This document shows, one piece after another, positions 23,487 to 32,523 of a DNA stretch of 64,000 nucleotides (position 1 is the first letter of the stretch; each line of letters opens with the position of its first letter). This stretch comes from Endozoicomonas sp. 4G. Lineage in GTDB: Bacteria; Pseudomonadota; Gammaproteobacteria; Pseudomonadales; Endozoicomonadaceae. A program made the translations under genes and the position numbers. A model generated the notes under the pieces. That model had not been told where the DNA came from. It did no database searches and saw only the letters and a program-made list of their open reading frames with translations. Location: the NCBI RefSeq assembly GCF_023822025.1, contig NZ_CP082909.1, positions 3,710,001-3,774,000 of the forward strand, read 5' to 3'.

Positions 23487-25628
23487 TCATTCTTTATCAA
23501 CCTTCTTTCTTTTCTCGTCTGATGGTAGCTGGCTATAGGCTTTTCTTTTGGGTCTCCTGGGTCTCTGGTCCGCAGGCAGGTGGATCCGTTTGTGCTTTTT
23601 CAGATGGCTAATATAACTGCTTCTGTAGTCGCAACCATCATAGTCACACTGGTGCAACTTGGGTCTCTTGGTCTTCTGGTCGGCAGGCAGGTGGGTCTGT
23701 TTGTGCGTTTTCAGATTACAAACCTGATCGGTGCTGTAGTTGCAGCCCTCATAGTCACAATGATGCACTTTGGGTTTCTTAGGTCTCTGGTCGGCAGGCA
23801 GGTGGGTCTGTTTGTGCACTTTCAAATTGCTTGCCCGGTCGCAGCTGTAGTTGCAGCCCTCATGGTCACACTGGTGCAACTTGGGTCTCTTGGGTCTCCG
23901 GTCGGCAGGCAGGTGGATTCGTTTGTGCTTTTTCAGATCGCCCACCCTGTCGCTGCTGTAGTCGCAGCCCTTATGATCACACTGGTGCACTTTGAGTCTC
24001 TGGTCCGCAGGCAAGTGGGTTTGTTTGTGCGCTTTCAGATTGCCCACAAGGTCGGTGCTGTAGTTGCAGCCCTCATGGTCACACTGGTACATCTTGGGTC
24101 TATTAAGTTTCTGGTCGGCAGGCAGGTGGGTCTTTTTGTGCGCTTTCAGATTGCCCGTGTGGTCGGTTCTATAGTTGCAGCCTTCGTGGTCACACTGGTG
24201 CACCTTGGGTCTGGGTCTCTGGTCAGCAGGCAAATGAGCCTGTTTGTGCCTTTTCAGATGGCTCTTGTTGTCGGTGCTGTAGTTGCAACCCTCATGGTCA
24301 CACTGGTGCAGCCCGGGTTTCTGGTCGGCAGGCAGGTGAGTTTTTTTGTGCGTTTTCAGATGGCTCGCTTGGTTGCTGCGGTAGTCGCAGCCCTCGTAAT
24401 GACACTGGTGCATCCTGAGTCTCTGGTCGGCAGGCAGGTGGGTCTGTTTATGTGCTTTAAGGCTGTTCGCCCGGTCGGTGCTGTAGTTACAGTCCTCATG
24501 GTCACACCGGTGCCTCTTGCGTCTCTGGTCGATGGGAAGGTGGATCCGCTTGTGCACTTTCAGATTACCCGCGTGGTCGGTACTGTAGTTGCAGCCCTCA
24601 TGGTCACACCGGAGCACCTTGGGCCTCTGGTCGATGGGCAGGTGGATCCGTTTGTGCTTTTTCAGATTGCCTTTGAAGCCCGTGCTGTAGTTGCAGCCAT
24701 CACGGTCGCACCGGTGCACTTTGGGTCTCTTGGGTTTCTTGGGTCTCTGGTCGGCAGGCAGGTGGGTTTGTTTGTGCACTTTCAGATTGCTCGCCTGGGC
24801 GGTTATGTAGTGGCAGCCCTCATGATCACACTGGTGCACCTTGGGTCTTTTGAGTCTCTGCTCGGCAGGCAGGTGAATCTGCTTGTGCCTTTTCAGACTG
24901 CCCACCCGGTTGGTTCTGTAGTTACAGTCCTCATGGTCACACTGGTGCACCTTGGGTTTCTTGGGTCTCTGGTCGGCAGGCAGGTGGGTCTGCCTCTGCG
25001 CTTTCAGGTGACTCATGGGGCCAGTGTTGTCAAGTGAGGTGATTTCCAGGTTATTAGCAGAGTCTGTTGCTGTGAGGTCTGCCTCTGACTCAGTGGCTAT
25101 TTTATTGTCTGAAATGGGATCCTGCTCAATCATGTTCAGTCTTAAAGTCGTACAATATTGACTGAATTCGATCAATGCCTGAAAAGGATCAACTGTCGTG
25201 TTTGCACACTGAATACCCGTTTTGGAACCCGTTTCGTCTTCGTCAGAATGGTTATCGCTGTTTTCATCAGAGGTGTCGCTGTCTTCACTGCCACTGTCTT
25301 CGCTGTCACTGTCTTCGCTGTCACTGTCTTCGCTGTCACTGTCTTCGCTGTCACTGTCTTCGCTGTCGGCACTATCATCAGAGGCTGCCCGACGGTAACC
25401 CTTAGCTTCGACGCCAGGGTCAAGAGAAAAGCAATAGCGACTGTCTGACTTTACTCCTTGCTCCCCAAGCCTGTTATCGCCTCTAAAGCAAAAGAGCATC
25501 AGACTTCCCCTTTGCTTTAGTGCATCCCGGACTGGGATGTCAAAGAGTGGCACCTGAGTGTGGCCATTAGAGAAATGCACAGAAAAGGCAATGGCCAAGA
25601 TCAAAATCAATGGTTTTTTGGATAGCAA
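23487..25628 (-). CDS. Secreted C2H2 zinc-finger protein, copy 17 (13 fingers)
   Basis: The protein has 713 residues. The leader is cut after NGHT, followed by VPLFDIPVRDALKQRGSLMLFCFRGDNRLGEQGVKSDSRYCFSLDPGVEAKGYRRAAS. The acidic tract holds five DSEDS units. The block is unusual (DPFQALIEFSQYC, LNMIEQDPISDNK) and the SUMO-like site is gone; LNMI links it to copies 35-37 and 40. It also keeps a TESEADLTATDSANNLEIT segment that its neighbours lack. A half-finger (MSHLKAQRQTH) precedes thirteen fingers from about residue 240. Finger 3 reads CDRDGC. The tail is KRKAYSQLPSDEKRKK. Confidence 0.94.
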   Translation of the reverse strand: MLSKKPLILILAIAFSVHFSNGHTQVPLFDIPVRDALKQRGSLMLFCFRGDNRLGEQGVKSDSRYCFSLDPGVEAKGYRRAASDDSADSEDSDSEDSDSEDSDSEDSDSEDSGSEDSDTSDENSDNHSDEDETGSKTGIQCANTTVDPFQALIEFSQYCTTLRLNMIEQDPISDNKIATESEADLTATDSANNLEITSLDNTGPMSHLKAQRQTHLPADQRPKKPKVHQCDHEDCNYRTNRVGSLKRHKQIHLPAEQRLKRPKVHQCDHEGCHYITAQASNLKVHKQTHLPADQRPKKPKRPKVHRCDRDGCNYSTGFKGNLKKHKRIHLPIDQRPKVLRCDHEGCNYSTDHAGNLKVHKRIHLPIDQRRKRHRCDHEDCNYSTDRANSLKAHKQTHLPADQRLRMHQCHYEGCDYRSNQASHLKTHKKTHLPADQKPGLHQCDHEGCNYSTDNKSHLKRHKQAHLPADQRPRPKVHQCDHEGCNYRTDHTGNLKAHKKTHLPADQKLNRPKMYQCDHEGCNYSTDLVGNLKAHKQTHLPADQRLKVHQCDHKGCDYSSDRVGDLKKHKRIHLPADRRPKRPKLHQCDHEGCNYSCDRASNLKVHKQTHLPADQRPKKPKVHHCDYEGCNYSTDQVCNLKTHKQTHLPADQKTKRPKLHQCDYDGCDYRSSYISHLKKHKRIHLPADQRPRRPKRKAYSQLPSDEKRKKVDKE
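25292..25367 (-). repeat. 15-bp minisatellite, 5 units, in copy 17 acidic tract
   Basis: Plus-strand units of ACTGTCTTCGCTGTC encode DSEDS repeats. The same unit is expanded to different numbers in copies 18, 29, 39 and 40. Confidence 0.9.
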
Positions 25629-25727
25629 AGCCTGGCTTCCGAGTTATTGACGTGTTTATTGGGAAATCAGGTTAGTCAAAATCCGGAGCGAGGTCGGAAA
25701 TTTCTTTGAGACAGGTTGGGAGGTGGA

Positions 25728-27083
25728 TCATTCTTTATCAAACTTCTTTCTTTTCTCGTCTGATGGTGGCTGGTTACAGGCTTTTCTTTTAGGTCTTCTG
25801 GGTCTCTGGTCTGCAGGCAGGTGAGTTTGTTTGTGCGTTTTCAGATTGCCCGCCCGGTCGCTGCGGTAGTCACAGCCCGCGTAATTACACTGGTGCATCT
25901 TGAGTCTCTGGTCGGCAGGCAGGTGGATCGGTTCGTGCCTTTTCAGATCCTTATTATAACTGGTGCTGTAGTCGCAACCATCATAGTCACACTTGAACAA
26001 CTTGGGTCTCTTGGGCCTCTGGTCGGCAGGCAGGTGGGTCTGTTTGTGCCTTTTCAGATCGCCGACCAGAATGGTGCTGTGATTGCAGCCCTCATGGTCA
26101 CAATGATGCACTTTGGGTTTCTTAGGTCTCTGGTCGGCAGGCAGGTGGATCTGTTTGTGCGCTTTCAGATTGTTCACCCGGTCACTGATGTAGTTGCAGC
26201 CCTCATGGTCACACTGGTGCACCTTACGCCTATTGGGTCTCTTGGGTCTCTGGTCGGCAGGCAGGTGGGTCTGTTTGTGCGCTTTCAGATTGCCCGGATA
26301 CTCGGTGCAGTAGTTGCAGCCCTCATGGTCACAATGATGTACTTTGGGTTTCTTGGGTCTCTGGTCGGTGGGTAGGTGGGTCTGTTTGTGCACTTTCACA
26401 TTGCTCACCCGGTCGCTGCTGTAGTTGCAGCCCTCATGGTCACATTGGTGTTGCTTGGGTCTCTTGGGTTTCTGGTCGGCAGGCAGGTGGGTCTGTTTAT
26501 GCGTTTTCGGAGTAGATTTTTCACTGTCTGAAATGGATTCCTGCTGAATCATTTCCAGTCTCAGGGTCGAACAATACTGACTGATTTCGTTTAATGCCTG
26601 AAAAGGGTCAACTGTCGTGTTTGCACACTGAACATCAGTTTTGGAATCCGTTTCGTCTTCGTCAGAATGGTTATCGCTGTTTTCATCAGAGGTGTCGCTG
26701 TCTTCATTGCCACTGTCTTCGCTGTCACTGTCTTCGCTGTCACTGTCTTCGCTGTCTCTGTCTTCGCTGTCACTGTCTTCGCTGTCACTGTCTTCGCTGT
26801 CACTGTCTTCGCTGTCGGCACTATCATCAGAGGCTGCCCGACAGTAAGCCTTGGCTTCGACGCCAGAGTCAGGAGAAAAGCAATAGCGACTGTCTGATTT
26901 TAAGAGGAGGTCATCACCTCTAAAGCAAAAGAGTATCAGACCCCTCCTTTGTTTTAGGACTTGGGTATCAAATAGTGGCAGAGCAAAGAGCAAAGGCTCA
27001 CTATTTTCCTGAGCGTGGCCATTAGGGCAATGCACAGAAAAGGCAATGGCCAAGATCAAAATCAATGGTTTTTTGGACAGCAA
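25728..27083 (-). CDS. Secreted C2H2 zinc-finger protein, copy 18
   Basis: The protein has 451 residues. The cut site is NGHA (the Ser of CSNG is Pro here). The N-terminus FALPLFDTQVLKQRRGLILFCFRGDDLLLKSDSRYCFSPDSGVEAKAYCRAAS fuses the RGSLMLFCFRGD and DDILLK modules at their shared GDD. Its acidic tract has seven DSEDS-type units with one changed to DSEDR. Site IQQES. Six fingers run from about residue 213. Finger 1 has Val for the helix Leu (SNVKVH), and finger 6 reads CNYAGC. The tail is KRKACNQPPSDEKRKKFDKE. Confidence 0.94.
   Translation of the reverse strand: MLSKKPLILILAIAFSVHCPNGHAQENSEPLLFALPLFDTQVLKQRRGLILFCFRGDDLLLKSDSRYCFSPDSGVEAKAYCRAASDDSADSEDSDSEDSDSEDSDSEDRDSEDSDSEDSDSEDSGNEDSDTSDENSDNHSDEDETDSKTDVQCANTTVDPFQALNEISQYCSTLRLEMIQQESISDSEKSTPKTHKQTHLPADQKPKRPKQHQCDHEGCNYSSDRVSNVKVHKQTHLPTDQRPKKPKVHHCDHEGCNYCTEYPGNLKAHKQTHLPADQRPKRPNRRKVHQCDHEGCNYISDRVNNLKAHKQIHLPADQRPKKPKVHHCDHEGCNHSTILVGDLKRHKQTHLPADQRPKRPKLFKCDYDGCDYSTSYNKDLKRHEPIHLPADQRLKMHQCNYAGCDYRSDRAGNLKTHKQTHLPADQRPRRPKRKACNQPPSDEKRKKFDKE
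26714..26818 (-). repeat. 15-bp minisatellite, about 7 units, in copy 18 acidic tract
   Basis: The DSEDS-coding unit ACTGTCTTCGCTGTC is repeated about seven times; one unit carries TCTCTGTC, giving Arg (DSEDR). The frame is kept. Confidence 0.88.
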
Positions 27084-27182
27084 GGCCTGGATTCCAAGTT
27101 GTTGAAGTGTTTATTGGGAAGTCAGGTTAGTCAAAATCCGGAGCGAGGTCTGAGATTTCTTTGAGGCAGGTTGGGAGGTGGA

Positions 27183-28388
27183 TCATTCTTTATCAACCTT
27201 CTTTCTTTTCTCCTCTGATGGTAGCTGGTTACAGGCTTTTCTTTTAGGTCTTCTGGGTCTCTGGTCCGCAGGCAAGTGGGTCTGTTTGTGCGCTTTCAGA
27301 TTGCCTATGTGGTCGGTGCTGTGGTTGCAGCCCTCATGGTCACAATGATGTACTTTGGGTTTCTTAGGTCTCTGGTCGGCAGGCAGATGGGTCTGTTTGT
27401 GCGCTTTCAGATTGCCCGGATAGTCGGTGCAGTAGTTGCAGCCCTCATGGTCACAATGATGCACTTTGGGTTTCTTAGGTCTCTGGTCGGCAGGCAGATG
27501 GGTCTGTTTGTGCGCTTTCAGATTGTTCGTCCGGTCGCTGGTGTAGTTGCAGCCCTCATGGTCGCAGTGCACCTTACGCCTCTTGGGTCTATTGGGTCTC
27601 TGGTCGGCAGGCAGGTGGATTTGTTTGTGCCTTTTTAGATAGCTCACATTGTTGGTGCTGTAGTCGCAGCCCTTATGATCACACTGGTGCACCTTGGGTC
27701 TCTGGTCGGCAGGCAGGTGGGTCTGTTTGTGCCTTTTCAGATGGCTCTTGTTGTCGGTGCTGTAGTTGCAACCCTCATGGTCACACTGGTGCAGCCTGGG
27801 TTTCTGATCGGCAGGCAGGTGGGTCTGTTTGTGCGTTTTCAGGTTACTTACCCGGTCGCTGCTGTAGTTGCAACCCTCATGGTCACAATGATGCACTTTG
27901 GGTTTCTTGGGTCTCCGGTTGGCGGGCAAGTGGGTCTGTTTGTGCGCTTTCAGATTGCTCGCCCGGTCGCTGCTGTAGTTGCAACCCTCATGGTCACACT
28001 GGTGTTGCTTGGGTCTCTTGGGTTTCTGGTCGGCAGGCAGGTGGGTCTGTTTATGCGTTTTCGGAGTAGATTTTTCACTGTCTGAAATGGATTCCTGCTG
28101 AATCATTTCCAGTCTCAGGGTCGAACAATACTGACTGATTTCGTTTAATGCCTGAAAAGGGTCAACTGTCGTGTTTGCATACTGAACATCAGTTTTGGAA
28201 TCCGTTTCGTCTTCGTCAGAGTGGGTATCACTGTTTTCATCAGAGGTGTCGCTGTCTTCATTGCCAGAACCTTGTTTTAGTCCATCCCGGACTGGGGTGT
28301 CAAAGAGTGGCACCTGAGCGTAGCCATTAGAGCAATGCACAGAAAAGGCAATGACCAAGATCAAAATCAATGGTTTTTTGGATAGCAA
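27183..28388 (-). CDS. Secreted C2H2 zinc-finger protein, copy 19 (short N-terminus)
   Basis: The protein has 401 residues. The leader is cut after NGYA, then VPLFDTPVRDGLKQGSGNEDSDTSDENSD: the region from RGSLMLFCFRGD to EAKAYCRAAS seen in copy 20 is deleted and DGLKQG runs straight into the acidic tract. Site IQQES. Seven fingers run from about residue 134. Finger 5 lacks the residue before the first Cys (KVHCDHEGC). STDNKSHLKRH and CTDYPGNLKAH recur from other copies. The tail is KRKACNQLPSEEKRKK. Confidence 0.94.
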   Translation of the reverse strand: MLSKKPLILILVIAFSVHCSNGYAQVPLFDTPVRDGLKQGSGNEDSDTSDENSDTHSDEDETDSKTDVQYANTTVDPFQALNEISQYCSTLRLEMIQQESISDSEKSTPKTHKQTHLPADQKPKRPKQHQCDHEGCNYSSDRASNLKAHKQTHLPANRRPKKPKVHHCDHEGCNYSSDRVSNLKTHKQTHLPADQKPRLHQCDHEGCNYSTDNKSHLKRHKQTHLPADQRPKVHQCDHKGCDYSTNNVSYLKRHKQIHLPADQRPNRPKRRKVHCDHEGCNYTSDRTNNLKAHKQTHLPADQRPKKPKVHHCDHEGCNYCTDYPGNLKAHKQTHLPADQRPKKPKVHHCDHEGCNHSTDHIGNLKAHKQTHLPADQRPRRPKRKACNQLPSEEKRKKVDKE

Positions 28389-28487
28389 GGCCTGGATTCC
28401 GAGTTATTGAAGTGTTTATTGGGAAGTCAGGTTAGTCAAAATCCGGAGCGAGGTCGGAGATTTCTTTGAGGCAGGTTGGGAGGTGGA

Positions 28488-29738
28488 TCATTCTTTATCA
28501 ACCTTCTTTCTTTTCTCCTCTGATGGTGGCTGGTTACAGGCTTTTCTTTTAGATCTTCTGGGTCTCTGGTCCGCAGGCAGGTGAGTTTGTTTGTGCGCTT
28601 TCAGATTGCTCATCCGGTCGCTGCAGTAGTCGCAGCCCTCGTAATGACACTGGTGCATCCTGCGTCTCTGGTCGGCGGGCAGGTGGATCCGTTTGTGCAT
28701 TTTCAGATGGCTACTATAACTGGTGCTGTAGTCGCAATCATCATAGTCACACTTGTGCAACTTGGGTCTCTTGGGTCTCTGGTCGACAGGCAGGTGGGTC
28801 TGTTTGTGCATTTTCAGATTACAAACCTGATCGGTGCAGTAGTTGCAGCCCTCATAGTCACAATGATGCACTTTGGGTTTCTTAGGTCTCTGGTCGGCAG
28901 GCAGGTGGGTCTGTTTGTGCACTTTCAAACTGCTCGCCCGGTCGCAGCTGTAGTTGCAGCCCTCATGGTCACAATGATGCACTTTGGGTTTCTTAGGTCT
29001 CTGGTCGGCAGGCAGATGGGTCTGTTTGTGCGCTTTCAGATTGCTCACCCGGTCGCTGATGTAGTTGCAGCCCTCATGGTCACACTGGTGCACCTTAAGT
29101 CTCTTGGGTCTCTGGTCGGCAGGCAAGTGAGTCTGTTTGTGCCTTTTCAGACTGTACGCCCGGTTGGTTCTGTAGTTACAGTCCTCATGGTCACACTGTT
29201 GTTGCTTGGGTGTCTTGGGTTTCTGGTCGGCAGGCAGGTGGGTCTGTTTATGCGTTTTCGGAGTAGATTTTTCACTGTTTGAAATGGATTCTTGCTGAAT
29301 CATTTCCAGTCTTAGGATCGAACAATACTGACTGATTTCGTTTAATGCCCGAAAAGGGTCAACTGTCGTGTTTGCATACTGAACATCAGTTTCGGAATCC
29401 ATTTCGTCTTCGTCAGAGTGGGTATCGCTGTTTTCATCAGAGGTGTCGCTGTCTTCATTGCCACTGTCTTCGCTGTCGGCACTATCATCAAAGGCTGCCC
29501 GACAGTAAGCCTTGGCTTCGACGGCAGAGTCAGGAGAAAAGCAATAGCGACTGTCTGACTTTACTCCTTGTTCCCCAAGCCTGTTATCGCCTCTAAAGCA
29601 AAAGAGTATCAGACTCCCCCCTTGTTTTAGTCCATCCCGAACTGGGGTGTCAAAGAGTGGCACCTGAGCGTAGCCATTAGAGCAATGCACAGAAAAGGCA
29701 ATGACCAAGATCAAAATCAATGGTTTTTTGGATAGCAA
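28488..29738 (-). CDS. Secreted C2H2 zinc-finger protein, copy 20
   Basis: The protein has 416 residues. Its first 20 or so residues after the leader equal copy 19 (VPLFDTPVRDGLKQG), but it retains GSLILFCFRGDNRLGEQGVKSDSRYCFSPDSAVEAKAYCRAAF. It is therefore the likely undeleted form of copy 19. Site IQQESISNSE. Six fingers run from about residue 184: RTNRAYSLKRH, ISDRVSNLKAH, SCDRASSLKVH, CTDQVCNLKMH, STSYSSHLKMH, CSDRMSNLKAH. The order follows fingers 1, 11-13 and 6 of copy 17 in part. The tail is KRKACNQPPSEEKRKK. Confidence 0.94.
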   Translation of the reverse strand: MLSKKPLILILVIAFSVHCSNGYAQVPLFDTPVRDGLKQGGSLILFCFRGDNRLGEQGVKSDSRYCFSPDSAVEAKAYCRAAFDDSADSEDSGNEDSDTSDENSDTHSDEDEMDSETDVQYANTTVDPFRALNEISQYCSILRLEMIQQESISNSEKSTPKTHKQTHLPADQKPKTPKQQQCDHEDCNYRTNRAYSLKRHKQTHLPADQRPKRLKVHQCDHEGCNYISDRVSNLKAHKQTHLPADQRPKKPKVHHCDHEGCNYSCDRASSLKVHKQTHLPADQRPKKPKVHHCDYEGCNYCTDQVCNLKMHKQTHLPVDQRPKRPKLHKCDYDDCDYSTSYSSHLKMHKRIHLPADQRRRMHQCHYEGCDYCSDRMSNLKAHKQTHLPADQRPRRSKRKACNQPPSEEKRKKVDKE

Positions 29739-29838
29739 GGCCTGGATTCCGAGTTATTGAAGTGTTTATTGGGAAGTCAGGTTAGTCAAAATCCGGAGCG
29801 AGGTCGGAGATTTCTTTTAAGGCAGGTTGGGAGGTGGA

Positions 29839-31143
29839 TCACTCTTTATCAACCTTCTTTCTTTTCTCGTCTGATGGTGGCTGGTTACAGGCTTTTCTTT
29901 TAGGTCTCCTGGGTCTCTGGTCCGCAGGCAAGTGGGTCTGTTTGTGCGCTTTCAGATTGCTCATCCGGTCGCTGATGTAGTTGCAGCCCTCATGGTCACA
30001 GTGCACCTTACGTCTCTTGGGTCTCTTGGGTCTCTGGTCGGCAGGCAGGTGGACTTGTTTGTGCTTTTTTAGATAGATCACATTGTCGGTGCTGTAGTCG
30101 CAGCCCTTATGATCACACTGGTGCACTTTGGGTCTCTGGTCGGCAGGCAAGTGGACCTGTTTGTGCTTTTTCAGATGGCACGGATAGTTGGTGCAGTAGT
30201 TGCAGCTCTCATAGTCACACTGGTGCACCTTGGGTTTCTGGTCGGCAGGCAGGTGGGTCTGTTTGTGCCTTTTCAGATGGCTCTTGTTGTCGGTGCTGTA
30301 GTTGCAACCCTCATGGTCACACTGGTGCACCTTGGGTCTCTGGTCGGCAAGCAGGTGGGTCTGTTTGTGCGTTTTCAGATTGCCCGCCCGGTTGCTGCTG
30401 TAGTTGCAACCCTCATGGTCACAATGATGCACTTTGGGTTTCTTGGGTTTCTTGGGTCTCTGGTCGGCGGGCAGGTGGGTCTGTTTGTGCGCTTTCAGAT
30501 TGCTTGCCCGGTCGCTGCTGTAGTTGCAACCCTCATGGTCACACTGGCGTCGCTTGGGTCTCTTGGGTTTCTGGTCAGCAGGCAGGTGGGTCTGTTTGTG
30601 CGTTTTCGGAGTAGGTATTTCACTGTCTGAAATGGGCTCCTGCTGAATCATTTCCAGTCTCAGAGTCGAACAATACTGACTGACTTCGTTTAATGCCTGA
30701 AAAGGATCAACTGTCGTGTTTGCACACTGGATACCAGTTTTGGAATCCGTTTCGTCTTCGTCAGAATGGTTATCGCTGTTTTCATCAGAGGTGTCGCTGT
30801 CTTCATTGCCACTGTCTTCGCTGCCACTGTCTTCGCTGTCACTGTCTTCGCTGTCGGCACTATCATCAGAGGCTGCCGGACAGTAAGCCTTGGCTTCGAC
30901 GCCAGAGTCAGGAGAACAGCAATAGCGACTGTCTGACTTTACTCCTTGTTCCCCAAGCCTGTTATCGCCTCTAAAGCAAAAGAGTATCAGACTCCCCCCT
31001 TGCTTTAGTCCATCCCAGACTGGGATGTCAAAGAGTGACAGGGCAAAGAGCAAAGGCACACTATATTCCTGAGCGTGGCCATTAGAGCAATGCACAGAAA
31101 AGGCGATAGCCAAGATCAAAATCAATGGTTTTTTGGATAGCAA
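29839..31143 (-). CDS. Secreted C2H2 zinc-finger protein, copy 21
   Basis: The protein has 434 residues. N-terminus EYSVPLLFALSLFDIPVWDGLKQGGSLILFCFRGDNRLGEQGVKSDSRYCCSPDSGVEAKAYCPAAS, with an extra Cys in YCCSP. The acidic tract has three units. Site IQQEPISDSE. Six fingers run from about residue 202. Finger 4 (CDYESCNYCTNYPCHLKKH) has two additional Cys residues, and finger 6 lacks the residue before its first Cys (KVHCDHEGC), as finger 5 of copy 19 does. The tail is KRKACNQPPSDEKRKK. The spacer on its 3' side is 100 bp, one base over standard. Confidence 0.94.
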   Translation of the reverse strand: MLSKKPLILILAIAFSVHCSNGHAQEYSVPLLFALSLFDIPVWDGLKQGGSLILFCFRGDNRLGEQGVKSDSRYCCSPDSGVEAKAYCPAASDDSADSEDSDSEDSGSEDSGNEDSDTSDENSDNHSDEDETDSKTGIQCANTTVDPFQALNEVSQYCSTLRLEMIQQEPISDSEIPTPKTHKQTHLPADQKPKRPKRRQCDHEGCNYSSDRASNLKAHKQTHLPADQRPKKPKKPKVHHCDHEGCNYSSNRAGNLKTHKQTHLLADQRPKVHQCDHEGCNYSTDNKSHLKRHKQTHLPADQKPKVHQCDYESCNYCTNYPCHLKKHKQVHLPADQRPKVHQCDHKGCDYSTDNVIYLKKHKQVHLPADQRPKRPKRRKVHCDHEGCNYISDRMSNLKAHKQTHLPADQRPRRPKRKACNQPPSDEKRKKVDKE

Positions 31144-31242
31144 GGCCTGGCTTCCCAGTCGTTGAAGTGATTATTGGTAAGTCAGGTTAGTCAAAATCCG
31201 GAGCGAGGTCGGAGATTTCTTTGAGGCAGGTTGGGAGGTGGA

Positions 31243-32427
31243 TCATTCTTTATCAAACTTCTTTCTTTTCTCGTCTGATGGTGGCTGGTTACAGGCTTTT
31301 CTTTTGGGTCTCCTGGATCTCTGGTTCGAAGGCAGGTGAGTTTGTTTGTGTTTTTTCAGACTGCCCGCCCGGTCGCTGCCGTAGTCGCAGCCCTCGTAAT
31401 TACACTGGTGCATCCTGAGTCTCTGGTCGGCAGGCAGGTGGGTCTGTTTGTGCGCTTTCAGATTGCTCACCCGGTCGCTGATGTAGTTGCAGCCCTCATG
31501 GTCACACTGGTACACCTTACGCCTCTTGGCTCCCTTGGGTCTCTTGGGTCTCTGGTCGGCAGGCAGGTGGGTCTGTTTATGCGTTTTCAGATTGCCCGGA
31601 TACTCGGTGCAGTAGTTGCAGCCCTCATGGTCACAATGATGCACTTTGGGTTTGTTAGGTCTCTGGTCGGCAGGCAGATGGGTCTGTTTGTGCGCTTTCA
31701 GATTGCTCACCCGGTCGCTGATGTAGTTGCAGCCCTCATGATCACACTGGTGCACCTTAAGTCTCTTGGGTCTCTGGTCGGCAGGCAAGTGAGTCTGTTT
31801 GTGCCTTTTCAGACTGTCCGCCCGGTTGGTTCTGTAGTTACAGTCCTCATGGTCACACTGGTGTTGCTTGAGTCTCTTGGGTTTCTGGTCGGCAGGCAGG
31901 TGGGTCTGTTTATGCGTTTTCGGAGTAGGTATTTCACTGTCTGAAATGGGCTCCTGCTGAATCATTTCCAGTCTCAGGGTCGAACAATACTGACTGATTT
32001 CGTTTAATGCCTGAAAAGGGTCAACTCTCGTGTTTGCACACTGAGCATCAGCTTCGGAATCCGTTTCGTCTTCGTCAGAATGGTTATCGCTGTTTTCATC
32101 AGAGGTGTCGCTGTCTTCACTGCCACTGTCTTCGCTGTCGGCACTATCATCAGAGGCTGCCCGACGGTAAGCCTTGGCTTCGACGCCAGAGTCAGGAGAA
32201 AAGCAACAGCGACTGTCTGACTTTACTCCTTGTTCCCCAAGCCTGTTATCGCCTCTAAAGCAAAAGAGTATCAGACTCCCCCCTTGCTTTAGTCCATCCC
32301 AGACTGGGATGTCAAAGAATGGCAGGGCAAAGAGCAAAGGCACACTTTTTTCCTGAGCGTGGCCATTAGAGCAATGCACAGAAAAGGCGATGGCCAAGAT
32401 CAAAATCAATGGTTTTTTGGATAGCAA
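31243..32427 (-). CDS. Secreted C2H2 zinc-finger protein, copy 22
   Basis: The protein has 394 residues. The N-terminus is nearly that of copy 21 (FALPFFDIPVWDGLKQGGSLILFCFRGD, then RCCFSPDSGVEAKAYRRAAS). Site IQQEPISDSE. Five fingers run from about residue 191. Fingers 2 and 4 have the same helix (ISDRVSNLKAH), and fingers 1-2 match fingers 1-2 of copy 20. The linker before finger 4 has a RPKGAKRRKV insertion. The tail is KRKACNQPPSDEKRKKFDKE, as in copy 18. Confidence 0.94.
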   Translation of the reverse strand: MLSKKPLILILAIAFSVHCSNGHAQEKSVPLLFALPFFDIPVWDGLKQGGSLILFCFRGDNRLGEQGVKSDSRCCFSPDSGVEAKAYRRAASDDSADSEDSGSEDSDTSDENSDNHSDEDETDSEADAQCANTRVDPFQALNEISQYCSTLRLEMIQQEPISDSEIPTPKTHKQTHLPADQKPKRLKQHQCDHEDCNYRTNRADSLKRHKQTHLPADQRPKRLKVHQCDHEGCNYISDRVSNLKAHKQTHLPADQRPNKPKVHHCDHEGCNYCTEYPGNLKTHKQTHLPADQRPKRPKGAKRRKVYQCDHEGCNYISDRVSNLKAHKQTHLPADQRLRMHQCNYEGCDYGSDRAGSLKKHKQTHLPSNQRSRRPKRKACNQPPSDEKRKKFDKE

Positions 32428-32523
32428 GGCCTGGCTTCCCAGTCGTTGAAGTGTTTATTGGTAAGTCAGGTTAGTCAAAATCCGGAGCGAGGTCGGAGAT
32501 TTCTTCGAGGCGGTTTGGGTGGA

